In this document: positions 43,644 to 53,223 of the stretch, one piece after another
Position numbering within the stretch: position 1 is the stretch's first letter
Layout of the letters: each line of letters begins with the position of its first letter
Origin: Propionivibrio limicola
GTDB lineage: Bacteria > Pseudomonadota > Gammaproteobacteria > Burkholderiales > Rhodocyclaceae
Direction: 5' to 3'
Length of the DNA: 64,000 nt
Assembly (NCBI RefSeq): GCF_009469695.1
Contig: NZ_SSSR01000005.1
Coordinates: 80,820-144,819, forward strand
Position numbers and translations under genes: made by a program
The notes under the pieces: generated by a model
Database searches by the model: none
Told to the model about the DNA's origin: nothing
What the model saw: only the letters and a program-made list of their open reading frames with translations

Positions 43644-44830
43644 GGTGTAGAGACCCTCTCACTCTCAGGATTGGAAATCAGCATGGCTGCCAGCGAAGCT
43701 ACGCGCCGCGCATTACCGCGCCATGTCAGATCAAGCCGGTCGATGGTTTCCCGTGCGTTGGCCGACAGGTGCAAACACAGGGCCGCATCGCAGCAGACCG
43801 TCGTCAGCGCACGTTCCAGACTGCCCGGCACGTTTTCGTCGAAGAGCGCCGCGTTTTCACCATCGCTTAGAATTTCGCAGATGTTCGGCGTGCGCGGGGC
43901 GACGATCGCCTTGCCGAGCACGAGGTACTCCATCATCTTGAGCGGCGACGCGTAGGCCGTCACCGCCGGTTGCAACGCCACGTCGAACGCCGCCACATAA
44001 GACGGCACGGCGTCGCGGTCGACGACGCCGGTGAAGGTTACCGCCCTGGCCAGTCCAAGCGCCCTCGCCTGCGCCTCCAGCGCTTCGCGCGCCGGGCCGT
44101 CGCCGACGATCAAAAGATGGACGTTGTCGGGAGCTTCTTCCGAGGCCATCCAGTCGATGACACGATCGACGCCGTGCCAGTCGCGCACGAAGCCGGTAAA
44201 GCCGAGCACCAGCCGCCCCTGCAAACCGAGCTTCGCCTTGGCCAGCTCGGGTTCTGGCGCCGTCGCAAAATGCGCCTTGTTGATGCCGTTGGGGATGACG
44301 GCAATGCGCTCGTCGGGCACGCCGTACTCCCGGACGTAACCGGCCAGCACCTTCGTCACCGGCAGCACGCGGTCGGCCGCCCGCCAGGCCGTACCTTCGG
44401 CCCAGCGCGCCAGCCGCGGCAACGCCAGCCCGCCGCTGTGGCGCGAGCGCTCGAACACCAATGGCGAATTGACTTCGAGCAGCAGCGGGATGCCCAGCCG
44501 CTTCTTCAGCAGCGCGCCGGCCAGCAGGTAGAGGTTGTAGCGTTCGTAGATCACGTCCGGCCGGAAATCCCGCGCCGCCGCTTTTAGCTTGCGGTAGGCG
44601 TGCAGCGAATAGGCGAGTTCGAGGAGTTCGTAGAGCACCATCGGCAGCGATTTCTTCAGGCGATTCACCCAGCCAATATCGCGGCCCATCTTGCCTTTTT
44701 CCCCCTCTCCAACCGCTGGCGCCACCACGCGTACCTCGTGCCCCTCGGCGCGCAAGGCATCGATCATCTCGGCGATGTGCACGGCCTGACCGTCCTTGGA
44801 CGCGGTGCGATGGTGATAGAGGATGCGCAT
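43640..44830 (-). CDS. GT4-family glycosyltransferase, exosortase A-associated (Daro_2409-like)
   Basis: The 396-residue GT-B glycosyltransferase begins [19 protein letters not shown], a start typical of the exosortase A-associated GT4 family. The donor domain shows [38 protein letters not shown] and [25 protein letters not shown] with the E-x7-E-like region. Cytoplasmic, nucleotide-sugar dependent. It lies 8 bases after the amidotransferase stop and overlaps ugd by 4 bases. Specificity unknown. Confidence 0.92.
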   Translation of the reverse strand: MRILYHHRTASKDGQAVHIAEMIDALRAEGHEVRVVAPAVGEGEKGKMGRDIGWVNRLKKSLPMVLYELLELAYSLHAYRKLKAAARDFRPDVIYERYNLYLLAGALLKKRLGIPLLLEVNSPLVFERSRHSGGLALPRLARWAEGTAWRAADRVLPVTKVLAGYVREYGVPDERIAVIPNGINKAHFATAPEPELAKAKLGLQGRLVLGFTGFVRDWHGVDRVIDWMASEEAPDNVHLLIVGDGPAREALEAQARALGLARAVTFTGVVDRDAVPSYVAAFDVALQPAVTAYASPLKMMEYLVLGKAIVAPRTPNICEILSDGENAALFDENVPGSLERALTTVCCDAALCLHLSANARETIDRLDLTWRGNARRVASLAAMLISNPESERVSTP

Positions 44831-44838
44831 GTTCTTTC

Positions 44839-46749
44839 TCAGTGGTTTGTCGCGCCGCCATCCATGACATTGCGCAGGAAGGCGTCGTACATCAGCAGCG
44901 TCCAGAGCGGCGTGCTATGGTCGCGCACGCCCGATTCGTGCTGCTCGACGATCTGCGCGATCGTTTCCTGATTGAACCAGCCCGACTCCGCCAGCCGGCC
45001 GCCGAGCAGCGAGTCGCGCACGCGCTGACGCAACGGGCCGCGGAACCAGCGCGCCAGCGGCACGGAAAAACCCATTTTCGGGCGATACATGATGTCGTGC
45101 GGCAGGTAAGGCTCCATCGTTTTCTTGAGCAGATACTTGCCTTCGCCGTGTCGCATTTTCAGCGCGGACGGCAGGCTGGCCAGCCATTCGACGAGCGGAT
45201 GATCCATCAGCGGCTCGCGCACTTCGAGCGAATGCGCCATGCTCGCCCGGTCGACCTTGGTGTTGATGTCGCCGACGAGGTAAGTGTGCAGGTCGATGTA
45301 CTGGATCAGCCCGAGCGGATCGTCGGTGCCGGCGCGGACGGCATGGCGGTGGAAGACGTCGAGGGCGCTGTAGCCGCCGAGCAAGGCCTTGAAGCGGTCG
45401 CTGTAGAGCTGGTCGCGCATCGGCTGGCGTAGCTGCGACATGCTGTGAAAGTAGGCTTCGACCGACGTTCGCGCCAGCGACTCGAAGGTCGTCTTGGCGC
45501 GGAAAACGCGCGGTGCCCAGTCGGCCTTCGGATAGAGCCGCCCCAGCACGCCGAACAGCGGCCGGCGCACGCCAAGCGGCAACGCCGAGCGCATTTTCTC
45601 TTCCATCGTATGCAGCTTGTAGCGCCGATAGCCGCCGAAATTCTCGTCGCCGCCGTCGCCGGAGAGCGCCACCGTCACGTGCTTGCGCGCCAGCTGGCAG
45701 ACGCGGTAGGTCGGGATCGCCGAACTGTCGGCGTAGGGCTCGTCGTAGAGGCGGGCCAGCGTGTCGATCAGGTCGAAATCGTCACTCTCGACCTGATCGA
45801 CGTAATGGTTCGTCTTGTAGCGCTCGGCCACCGTTCTGGCGAATTCGGCCTCGTTGTAGGCCGGATCGGAGAACGCGATCGAGCAGGTATTGACCGGCTC
45901 TGCCGACAGCCCGGCCATCAGCGCGACGACGGCGCTCGAATCGACACCGCCGGAGAGGAAGGCGCCGAGCGGCACTTCCGACATCAGGCGCAGACGGATC
46001 GATTCGTTGAGCCGCGCCGTCAGCTCTTCGAACGCTTCGGCGTCGCTGATCGGATTGTTGAGCGAGAAACGCACGTCCCAGTATTCGCGCGGCTCGCCAA
46101 CCGTCTCGCCGCGCCGGGCGACGAGTGTGCAGGCGGGCGGCAGTTTGCGCGCCTGCTTGAAGATGGCGCGCGGCTCGGCGACGTAGCCGAGCGCGAAGTA
46201 TTCCTCGACAGCAAACGGATCGATCTCGCGCGACAGGCCGCCGTGGGCGAGCAGCGACTTCAGTTCAGAGCCGAAGAGCAGCGTACCGTCGTCGAGCAGC
46301 GCGTAATAAAGCGGCTTGACGCCAAGCCGGTCGCGCGCGAGAAACAGCGTTTCCCGGTTGCGGTCCCAGAGTGCGAAGGCGAACATGCCGCGAAAGCGCT
46401 TGGCGCATTCTTCGCCCCACGCTTCCCAGGCGTGCACGATCACTTCGGTATCGCTGCGCGTGTGGAAAACGTGGCCGAGCGATTGCAGCTCGGGGATCAG
46501 TTCCTGATAGTTGTATATCTCGCCGTTGAAGACGACGCAGACGCTGCCGTCCTCGTTGTACAGCGGCTGCTGGCCGGTGGAGAGGTCGATGATGGAAAGC
46601 CGGCGATGCCCCAGACCGACGCCGGGCTCGACATGCACACCGCCTTCGTCCGGCCCGCGGTGGTGCTGGGCCTCGTTCATCCGCGTCAAAGCCGAACGGT
46701 CAATCTCGCGCCGGCCACGGGTATCGAATATTCCGGTTATGCCGCACAT
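44839..46749 (-). CDS. Glutamine amidotransferase (asparagine synthetase type) of exosortase A system
   Basis: The 636-residue AsnB-like protein begins MCGITGIF, with Cys2 as the glutaminase nucleophile, so ATG 46749 is required even though another ATG lies three codons upstream. Seen: NGEIYNYQELIPEL and the MFAFALWDRN part of the glutaminase; PP-loop AFLSGGVDSSAV; LSGDGGDENFGGYRRY; and KMGFSVPLARWF at the C-terminus. It is the standard 'amidotransferase 1' of XrtA loci. It probably amidates or aminoacylates a sugar carboxylate. The 104 bases upstream separate it from the next glycosyltransferase. Confidence 0.94.
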   Translation of the reverse strand: MCGITGIFDTRGRREIDRSALTRMNEAQHHRGPDEGGVHVEPGVGLGHRRLSIIDLSTGQQPLYNEDGSVCVVFNGEIYNYQELIPELQSLGHVFHTRSDTEVIVHAWEAWGEECAKRFRGMFAFALWDRNRETLFLARDRLGVKPLYYALLDDGTLLFGSELKSLLAHGGLSREIDPFAVEEYFALGYVAEPRAIFKQARKLPPACTLVARRGETVGEPREYWDVRFSLNNPISDAEAFEELTARLNESIRLRLMSEVPLGAFLSGGVDSSAVVALMAGLSAEPVNTCSIAFSDPAYNEAEFARTVAERYKTNHYVDQVESDDFDLIDTLARLYDEPYADSSAIPTYRVCQLARKHVTVALSGDGGDENFGGYRRYKLHTMEEKMRSALPLGVRRPLFGVLGRLYPKADWAPRVFRAKTTFESLARTSVEAYFHSMSQLRQPMRDQLYSDRFKALLGGYSALDVFHRHAVRAGTDDPLGLIQYIDLHTYLVGDINTKVDRASMAHSLEVREPLMDHPLVEWLASLPSALKMRHGEGKYLLKKTMEPYLPHDIMYRPKMGFSVPLARWFRGPLRQRVRDSLLGGRLAESGWFNQETIAQIVEQHESGVRDHSTPLWTLLMYDAFLRNVMDGGATNH

Positions 46750-46853
46750 ATCTCCCATCCATTTCTAGTTCTGTTTGCTGCGCAATTTTTAACGCCCCAC
46801 ATATGCGGGATAGGCCATCGCCGCGCAGGATTCAAGGACTTATGGAAACTCGC

Positions 46854-48014
46854 TCATTCCCTCCCCAAGAGTTCGTCATAAAGCTGCTGGTAGTTCCGGA
46901 CCATCGCCTCGAGACTGAAGCGGCGTTCCACCGATTGCCGTCCGGCCCGTCCGGCTTGCCGCGCCAATTCCGGATGGCGCGCGTAACGGACAATCGCCTG
47001 CGCCATGGTCTCCACATCGGCGGCGGGAACCAGTTCGCCCGTCACCCCGGCTTCGACCAGTTCGGGACTCCCGCCCACCTCCGTCGCGATGACCGGCACA
47101 CCGCACGCCATCGCCTCGAGAATCGTGTTCGAAATCCCCTCCGCCAGCGACGGCAAGACAAAGCAATCGAGAGAGCGCAGGAGGTCGTGAACGTCATCGC
47201 GCTCACCGGGCAGCCACGCCAGCGGACTGACACCGGCGTTTTCCAGCAGACGCCGCGACGCCTCGCGCAACGGCCCGTCGCCGACCATGACGAGGCGCAA
47301 ACGCCCCTTGAGCTCGGGTGCCAACTCAAGCGCCCGGATGAAAGCCCGCGTCAGAGTCGTCTGATCCTTGACCGGCTGCATGCGGCCAACGGTGCCGATC
47401 ACCCACGCGCGGGGTTCGGCAAACGGCCATCCGTCGACATGCGTGCGCGCCGGGGCTGGATGGAAACGCTCGGCATCCACACCGTTGCAGATTTTCCGCA
47501 GACGCGCCGACGGCACGCCAACCTTGTCTGTCAGGTAACGCTCCAGTTCGCCGGACAGAACGATGTATTTCGTCACGAACGGCCGATAAGCACGCCGCAC
47601 CCACTGGTATTTCCGGTTGGCACCGCCGATGTCGCCCACGTCCCAACCGTGCTCGCCGTGGATGCGCACCGGCACGCCGGCCGCCGACGCGGCGACGGCC
47701 ACTTCCAGCGTCCCGAGATTGCGCGTATGCACGATCGCCGGCCGCAGGGCGCGGAACAGGCGGAACAACTGCGGATAGATCCAGAACGCATGGCCGGGCG
47801 GCTTGTGCAGGGAGATGAAGTCGACATCGTCGCGCACGATTCTGGCGCGGAAATCCGTCACCTCGGTCAGGGCGATGACGGCGTGCCGATAGGCCTCGTG
47901 CCGCATCCGGTTGATCAGATTGACAACGCCATTTTCCATCCCGCCGACGTCGAAGCGATGCACGACATGCGCTACCAGCGGACGGCGGTCAGCGGAAGCG
48001 GTGTGCGTTTTCAT
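46854..48014 (-). CDS. GT4-family sugar transferase, PEP-CTERM/EpsH-associated
   Basis: The 386-residue GT-B enzyme begins with PLVAHVVHRFDVGGMENGVVNL, the opening of the exosortase-associated GT4 type that follows xrtA. The donor domain has GTVGRMQPVKDQTTLTRAF, RLVMVGDGPLREASRRLL and SLAEGISNTILEAMACGVPVIA with the E-x7-E motif. ATG 48014 overlaps the xrtA stop (ATGA), so longer in-frame readings are not used. It adds one sugar of the repeat unit. Donor unknown. Confidence 0.93.
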   Translation of the reverse strand: MKTHTASADRRPLVAHVVHRFDVGGMENGVVNLINRMRHEAYRHAVIALTEVTDFRARIVRDDVDFISLHKPPGHAFWIYPQLFRLFRALRPAIVHTRNLGTLEVAVAASAAGVPVRIHGEHGWDVGDIGGANRKYQWVRRAYRPFVTKYIVLSGELERYLTDKVGVPSARLRKICNGVDAERFHPAPARTHVDGWPFAEPRAWVIGTVGRMQPVKDQTTLTRAFIRALELAPELKGRLRLVMVGDGPLREASRRLLENAGVSPLAWLPGERDDVHDLLRSLDCFVLPSLAEGISNTILEAMACGVPVIATEVGGSPELVEAGVTGELVPAADVETMAQAIVRYARHPELARQAGRAGRQSVERRFSLEAMVRNYQQLYDELLGRE

Positions 48015-49558
48015 CGCTCTTCCCGTGTTTCCCACGTGCGCTGCAAGGCGCGTTCGATGACTTGGCCGGCGTCGTTGACGAATGCTGCCAACGCGGCTTC
48101 GCCATCCGGCTCTTGCCGCGCATAAACGATCACCACCGCCGAATCGTCGCCCTGCCCCGCGAGTCGCGAAAGCGCCGTGTAGGCCTTGGCCTTGAGATCA
48201 CTCGTCGTCACCCGCCCGTTGATCCAGTACCACTGCCAGACGACAAGGCGCGTTCCATCCTGCGCGCGCAGCACCGCGGTACGCACTGGGAGCGGGCCGG
48301 ATGCGCCGGCCATCGTCCGCCCACCGCTTGCCACACGCAGCCAGCGATAGTCATCGGACAGGACCAGCACGTTCGTCGAACTCACCAGTTTGCGGCGCTC
48401 ATCCTGATTACGGTAATACGCCAGGAACATCCCGACCGTCTGCTCGCCCGCTTTGAAAGCGGTCTGCCGGGACGCGGAATAATTCTCGAAACGCGGCGTC
48501 CAATTAGCCACACTTTCCGGTGTTTCCGTCCAGCCCGGCACGTTTTCCAGCAGTGCGATACGCTCGACGTCGGCCGGAGCGTTACGGCCGATCAGCCACT
48601 CGACGGCCGGGCCGGCCAGCGCCAGCACCGCGATGGCCAAGGCAGCGATAGCCGAGCGACGCAGCGATGCGCTCAAAGCGACGCCGGCCTGTTCTGCAAC
48701 TCGCTCGTCCGGCGGTACATCCTCCCGCCAGCGCGAGCCGATCCAGAACACGATCATGATGACCACGCCGAAGAACAACCAGCCGTAGATCAGGTGGTCA
48801 ACGCCGGCCGCGAGCTTGTTTCCCGAAAGATGCCCGAGCATGACGATCATGTAGGCGCGGATCCAGTTGGCGACGAGCGGCACGACGAGCGCGACGACCA
48901 TGAACAGCACCCGCTTTGCCGCCGAGCGATAGGTCAGATAGGCGAACAGTGCGCCAACGGTCAGCGAGGCGATGATGTAACGCACGCCGCTGCAGGCCTC
49001 AACGACCGACCAGGTGCCGGTCGGAATGACGAATTGCAGGCCTTCGCGATAGACGGGAACGCCGCTCAGGCGCAAGCCGCGCACAGTGAAATCGGCGGTC
49101 CATTCCATCAACAACGGCAAGGCAAAGTCGCCGAAAGGAACGGCAAAATAAAGGAAGGCGAGTGGAAACAGCATCTGCCGCGCTACGGACAAGCCGAGCA
49201 TGGCAGGCACCGCCAGCACCAGCAGCGTGACCGCGGCGAACTGGGACACGACGACAACGCTCCCCAGTTCGCCGAGCAGCCAGGCAAAGCCGGCCAGCAC
49301 GAAAAGCGGCAGGATTCGCCAATCGGCGCGAGGAGCCAGCGCCGCAAGCCTCGCCCGCATTCGCCAGATCAGCCAGAGCGAGATCGGCGCCACCATAAAA
49401 CCGTGCGTGAACGTGTTTGACCGCAGCCAGGTAGCCGCCATGCCGGCAAACGTTTCGCGATAGACGACAAGAATCAAGGCGAGAACGAGCGCCAGCAACT
49501 GCCAGGCGCGCGCGCCAGTTCTCTCATCGACAAAATTGCCATTCAGCAAATCGCTCAT
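48011..49558 (-). CDS. xrtA: Exosortase A with fused EpsI domain
   Basis: The 515-residue inner-membrane enzyme has about eight membrane segments in residues 18-275 and an EpsI/DUF3485 periplasmic-type domain (about 310-510) containing WTETPESVANWTPRF. The catalytic triad is seen as Cys189 (VEACSGVRYI), Arg234 (NWIRAYMIVMLGH) and His255 (GVDHLIYGW). By family it cleaves PEP-CTERM sorting signals, coupling protein export to this EPS. ATG 49558 has GAGG 8 bases upstream. No PEP-CTERM protein is encoded in the window. Confidence 0.96.
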   Translation of the reverse strand: MSDLLNGNFVDERTGARAWQLLALVLALILVVYRETFAGMAATWLRSNTFTHGFMVAPISLWLIWRMRARLAALAPRADWRILPLFVLAGFAWLLGELGSVVVVSQFAAVTLLVLAVPAMLGLSVARQMLFPLAFLYFAVPFGDFALPLLMEWTADFTVRGLRLSGVPVYREGLQFVIPTGTWSVVEACSGVRYIIASLTVGALFAYLTYRSAAKRVLFMVVALVVPLVANWIRAYMIVMLGHLSGNKLAAGVDHLIYGWLFFGVVIMIVFWIGSRWREDVPPDERVAEQAGVALSASLRRSAIAALAIAVLALAGPAVEWLIGRNAPADVERIALLENVPGWTETPESVANWTPRFENYSASRQTAFKAGEQTVGMFLAYYRNQDERRKLVSSTNVLVLSDDYRWLRVASGGRTMAGASGPLPVRTAVLRAQDGTRLVVWQWYWINGRVTTSDLKAKAYTALSRLAGQGDDSAVVIVYARQEPDGEAALAAFVNDAGQVIERALQRTWETREER

Positions 49559-49587
49559 CCTGAAAACCTCGGTTGAAACCGCTTTCA

Positions 49588-49723
49588 ACGCAGAGAACGC
49601 AGAGATACAGAGCGCACAGAGAAAAAGCGAGAAAGAACAGAGAGAAAATGCGAGAAACCCTTTTTAGTCACGGGGAAATACGGGCCTCTCTCTGCGTTCT
49701 CTGTATCTCTGCGATCTCTGCGT
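49588..49723. repeat. Large imperfect inverted repeat between xrtA and glycosyltransferase
   Basis: ACGCAGAGAACGCAGAGA and following bases (49588-49612) match the reverse complement of 49699-49723 in 24 of 25 positions, with further partial pairing inward. The arms are built of short CGCAGAGA units. This is a dispersed intergenic-repeat type; it could fold into a long hairpin and attenuate the operon. Confidence 0.75.
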
Positions 49724-49748
49724 CAAATGGGGTTGTTTTTAGGTTTGT

Positions 49749-50957
49749 TCATAGTTCTCCATCCAGATACCGGTCGATGACCGCCAGATTCGCTTCCCAA
49801 CTGTAGCGCGCCAGCACGCGCTGTCGCCCTGCCCGGCCAATCGACGCGGCAAGCGCGGGATCGGCCAGCAGGGAGTCGATCTGTTCCCGATACTCGTCGG
49901 CGCTTCCGGCGATCAGGAAATCCCGTCCCGCTTCCGCGTCGATCGGCGCGGCACACTCCCGCGACGCCAGCACCGGCACGCCAATCGCCATCGCTTCGAG
50001 CACCTTGTTCTGGATACCACGCGCCAGTCGCAGCGGCGCGACGGCCAGTGCGGCATGGCGAAGGTAAGGCCGCACGTCGGGCACGGTGCCGGTGACGACG
50101 ACGTGCTCGCCGGCCAGCGCCCGCACAGCCGGGTCGGGACTGCGGCCGGCGATGTAAAAACGCAGCGTCGGATGCCGCTCAAGCAGGCTGGGCAATATCT
50201 CGGCGACGAACCAGCTGACCGCGTCGATATTCGGCCAGTAATCCATGGCCCCGGTGAATACCAGTGCTCGCTCGTCCGCTCCGTAGGGCGAAGGCAACGG
50301 ATGCTCCGGCGAAAAGAATTCGGCGTCGACGCCGTTGTTCATCGGATGCACGCATTCCGCGCATTCGGGCGCGAAGCGGAGGAAGAGCGCCGTTTCCTCG
50401 TCCGTCACGAAAAATGATTGATCGGCCTGCCGCGCCACCCGCCGTTCGAAATCGAGCAGCCGTCCGCCTTCGCGCCGGTAAAGCCAGGAGAGAGGCCACC
50501 GGTGGTTCGCCGCGTACTGGGACCACTTGGCAGAGTCGACATCGACAAAATCGACGAGCATTCGCACGCCTTGCACCGCCTCCGCGCCAAGAACGTATTG
50601 CGCCATCGCCGAGGAAAACACCACAACCGCGTCGATTTTTGCCTCGCGGAGCGTCCACCCGACCCACGCCTGCAACGCCTTGTCCCGGTAATACGGCAGG
50701 GTCAGCGCCTCATGCGTCAGCAAACCCGCCAGACTGCGCAGCTTGGCCAGCGGTGGCGACAGGTGGGCGATATGCATGCCGGCGCAGAGCTCCGCGACCC
50801 GATCGACAAAACCCTCGTCCTGTGGGTCGTCGATGAAGGTGCCGAGATACACCCGATGGGCGGCGGCCAAGTGTTTGAGCAGATGGTACGAGCGAACCTT
50901 GTCGCCCTTGTTCGGCGGATACGGAAGCCGATGGACGAGGTACAGGATGTTGGCCAT
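49749..50957 (-). CDS. GT4-family sugar transferase 1, PEP-CTERM/EpsH-associated
   Basis: The 402-residue GT-B glycosyltransferase begins ANILYLVHRLPYPPNKGDKVR, characteristic of the first EpsH-associated sugar transferase. The donor half has LVFTGAMDYWPNIDAVSWFV, FYIAGRSPDPAVRAL and APLRLARGIQNKVLEAMAIGVPVLA. ATG 50957 has GGAGGGAG upstream; longer in-frame readings overlap the FemAB gene. It is one of the four GT4 enzymes of the minus-strand block, and would act early in repeat assembly if the usual order holds. Confidence 0.94.
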   Translation of the reverse strand: MANILYLVHRLPYPPNKGDKVRSYHLLKHLAAAHRVYLGTFIDDPQDEGFVDRVAELCAGMHIAHLSPPLAKLRSLAGLLTHEALTLPYYRDKALQAWVGWTLREAKIDAVVVFSSAMAQYVLGAEAVQGVRMLVDFVDVDSAKWSQYAANHRWPLSWLYRREGGRLLDFERRVARQADQSFFVTDEETALFLRFAPECAECVHPMNNGVDAEFFSPEHPLPSPYGADERALVFTGAMDYWPNIDAVSWFVAEILPSLLERHPTLRFYIAGRSPDPAVRALAGEHVVVTGTVPDVRPYLRHAALAVAPLRLARGIQNKVLEAMAIGVPVLASRECAAPIDAEAGRDFLIAGSADEYREQIDSLLADPALAASIGRAGRQRVLARYSWEANLAVIDRYLDGEL

Positions 50958-50979
50958 GTTCTCCCTCCCCCGATTCTCG

Positions 50980-52032
50980 TTATCCCAGGTTTCGCACGAT
51001 GAACGGGCCAAGCCAGTTGGCAAAGCCGATCGGCAAACGCCGCCACGCCTCGATGAGCATCCGGTAGCGCGCATTCATCGGGTTGTTTTGCGGAATGCTG
51101 TCGCGCCGGTACAGGCGGTATTCGTAATACAACGGCTGCGGCTCGAAGCCCCAGTTCTTCTTGAAGGCATACGAACCGGTGCCCTGCTTGCTGCGCCCGT
51201 AATCGAAAACCCGGATTCCCCGCAGGCAGGCGCGCCGCATCAACTCCCAATACTTGAAATCGTTCGCCGCCAGCTCGCGCGCCGCCGCGTCATCGCCAGC
51301 GTAATAAGGCAGCACCTGATCGCGGAAATAAAAACTGAGCACGCTGCTCAGGGGACGACCATCGTCATCGACAACGGTCAGGACTTCGCAATCGTTGCCG
51401 AACACCGCCTGCAACCGCTCGAAGTACCGGCGCGGCAACGCCGGCGTGCCGTGCCGGTGAACGTTGTCGGCATACAGGGCGAAGAAACGTCCGGCGCTCG
51501 TATCGATCTCGCTACGCAGACCGTTCTTGATACCCTTGCGCACCATGGCGCGCTGCTTGCGCGGTATCGCCAGCATGTTCGCTTCGATGTCCGGTTCGAG
51601 AACCTTGCGGAAACTGACATAGAGATTTTGCGTCGGCCAATCCGGGTGACGCGACGCAACGTTCCGCAATTCCAGATGATCGACGCCAAGTTGCCTTGCA
51701 ATCGCCTGCGCTTCATTCTCCAGCCCATCGGCCGCTTCCTGGCTGTTCGCGGCAACACCGCCATAGACGGCAAACGGCAGCGAGACGAGCGCATTGCCGA
51801 ACAGGGCGCTTTTGACATGCGCCAAGGGCAGAACGCCCTCGACCTTGCCGCTTCGTTCCGCATAAAGAAAATACGTCGGATGCCGGAAAACGTCTTCGAT
51901 GATCGTCTGCCAACCGGCTTTGTGGAAGAAAGTAGCCTCCGGGCAGTCCAGAACAAAAGCCTCCCAACGCCCCCGGTCAGGCAAGTCAGCAGACTTCAGC
52001 CGGTGAATGGAAAGCGCTGTGTTCATCGTCAT
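50980..52032 (-). CDS. FemAB-like protein, PEP-CTERM system-associated
   Basis: The 350-residue double-GNAT protein has ATFFHKAGWQTIIEDVFRHPT, IPRKQRAMVRKGIKNGL, and VFDYGRSKQGTGSYAFKKNWGFEP near the C-terminus, matching the FemAB-related proteins of XrtA loci. It probably transfers an acyl or aminoacyl group to an amino sugar. ATG 52032 overlaps the deacetylase stop (ATGA). With the GNAT protein at 25253 there are two such acyltransferases in the locus. Confidence 0.93.
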   Translation of the reverse strand: MTMNTALSIHRLKSADLPDRGRWEAFVLDCPEATFFHKAGWQTIIEDVFRHPTYFLYAERSGKVEGVLPLAHVKSALFGNALVSLPFAVYGGVAANSQEAADGLENEAQAIARQLGVDHLELRNVASRHPDWPTQNLYVSFRKVLEPDIEANMLAIPRKQRAMVRKGIKNGLRSEIDTSAGRFFALYADNVHRHGTPALPRRYFERLQAVFGNDCEVLTVVDDDGRPLSSVLSFYFRDQVLPYYAGDDAAARELAANDFKYWELMRRACLRGIRVFDYGRSKQGTGSYAFKKNWGFEPQPLYYEYRLYRRDSIPQNNPMNARYRMLIEAWRRLPIGFANWLGPFIVRNLG

Positions 52033-52916
52033 CGGCCCTTGGTCGTCAAACTATCGGAAGCCACAGCATGCTCGGGATTGGCTAGGAATATCTCGTCCAT
52101 CCGGCCCCAGACAAAATCGTCGAGCAGACACCGGATACGCCCTTCGGTCCGGTGCAGATTCAGGTAATGGCGGAAACGCGTCTTGGCATTGATACCCGGG
52201 ATACGCGGCTGTCCGTCGTCGATTTCCCACGGGTGGAAATAGAAAATGGCTGGCTGCCCATCGACGCGATTGACGCGTCTGAGCAGCCAGCGCGACATCG
52301 GATAGGGCATCAGACGGAAGTAGCCGCCACCGCTCGCCGGCCAGTTGCGGGCGAAAAGGCGCGCCGTGGTGACCGGCAGTTCAAGCAGTCCGTCGCGCAC
52401 GCGGTGGGCGAAACGCGGCGCGTCCGGCATTCCGTAATGATCGTGGTGGATCGGGTAAATGCTCGAACTGTAACGGTAGCCGGCCCCTTCAAGGCAGTCG
52501 AATGCCCAGAGATTACCTTTCCCGATCGAGAAACTTGGCGCGCGGTATCCCTTGATCTGGCGTCCCGACACATCTTCGAGAATCTTCTTCGCCGTCTCGA
52601 TGTCGTCGCGGAACGCCGGCTCGGACAACTCGCTGGCGCGCTGATGCCCGTAGCCGTGACTCGCCAGTTCGTGGCCGCAATCGACGATACGCCGCACGAG
52701 ATGCGGATAGCGTTCGGCAATCCAGCCCAAGGTGAAAAACGTTGCCTTGGTGGAATAATGGTCATCGAGGATCAGGAGAATCCGGTCGACATTGCGCTCG
52801 ACGCGGCAATCGTGCGAGTCCCAGTGTTCGCGCGGAATGTAAGGCGCCAGCGCGGAAACCTGGAAATAGTCCTCGACGTCGATGGTCAAGGCATTTCTCA
52901 TTGAATCGTGCCGCAT
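52029..52916 (-). CDS. XrtA-locus polysaccharide deacetylase (DUF3473 type)
   Basis: The 295-residue NodB-type deacetylase opens NALTIDVEDYFQVSALAP, contains ATFFTLGWIAERYPHLVRR, HELASHGYGHQRASELS (zinc His motif) and YRAPSFSIGKG, and ends with the DUF3473 region FYFHPWEIDDGQPRIPGI. Cytoplasmic by lack of a signal peptide. It is the conserved deacetylase of exosortase A loci and overlaps the FemAB gene, suggesting deacetylation followed by re-acylation with a different group. Confidence 0.95.
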   Translation of the reverse strand: MRHDSMRNALTIDVEDYFQVSALAPYIPREHWDSHDCRVERNVDRILLILDDHYSTKATFFTLGWIAERYPHLVRRIVDCGHELASHGYGHQRASELSEPAFRDDIETAKKILEDVSGRQIKGYRAPSFSIGKGNLWAFDCLEGAGYRYSSSIYPIHHDHYGMPDAPRFAHRVRDGLLELPVTTARLFARNWPASGGGYFRLMPYPMSRWLLRRVNRVDGQPAIFYFHPWEIDDGQPRIPGINAKTRFRHYLNLHRTEGRIRCLLDDFVWGRMDEIFLANPEHAVASDSLTTKGR

Positions 52917-53223
52917 CGCCTGCCCTCCTCACTTGCGCAGTGAGCCTATTTTCAGCCTGTTTTATATTTCCTGTTTCAACCCTAATAAGCAGTCAACGAA
53001 AAACGCGAACCACCAAGGCACCAAGACACTAAGAGAGCACCAAGTTAACACCCTGTTTTCTTGGTGAGTCTTTGTGCTCTTGGTGTCTTGGTGGTGAAGC
53101 ATTTGTTCATGCTCTTCAACATGACTGACTACTAATTTCATCCTAGTCGCCTTGGCGACCCGAACCAATACTTCTTCGCCAAAATTCTTCCAAGGACGCT
53201 CCCGACCACACTCGGGTTTTCAG
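52917..53223. other. Intergenic region holding an inverted repeat
   Basis: 307 bases between the deacetylase start and the ATPase stop. It contains the CACCAAG-type inverted repeat (53011-53096) and AT-rich flanks that could carry the promoter for the deacetylase-to-glycosyltransferase operon. No gene is supported; the short frames here derive from the repeat. Confidence 0.5.
53011..53096. repeat. Imperfect inverted repeat of CACCAAG units
   Basis: Left arm 53011-53044 (CACCAAGGCACCAAGACACT...) and right arm 53060-53096 (CTTGGTGAGTC...CTTGGTGTCTTGGTGGTG) pair imperfectly around a 15-base centre. It is a dispersed-repeat style element, different in sequence from but similar in design to that at 49588. 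Confidence 0.75.

Noticed and set aside
42741..46881. Large plus-strand frames opposite ugd, the glycosyltransferase and the amidotransferase
   Set aside because: Antisense shadows; the minus-strand proteins carry all catalytic motifs.
49588..49723. Terminal inverted repeats of an insertion sequence
   Set aside because: No transposase frame lies between the arms, which are only about 86 bases apart.
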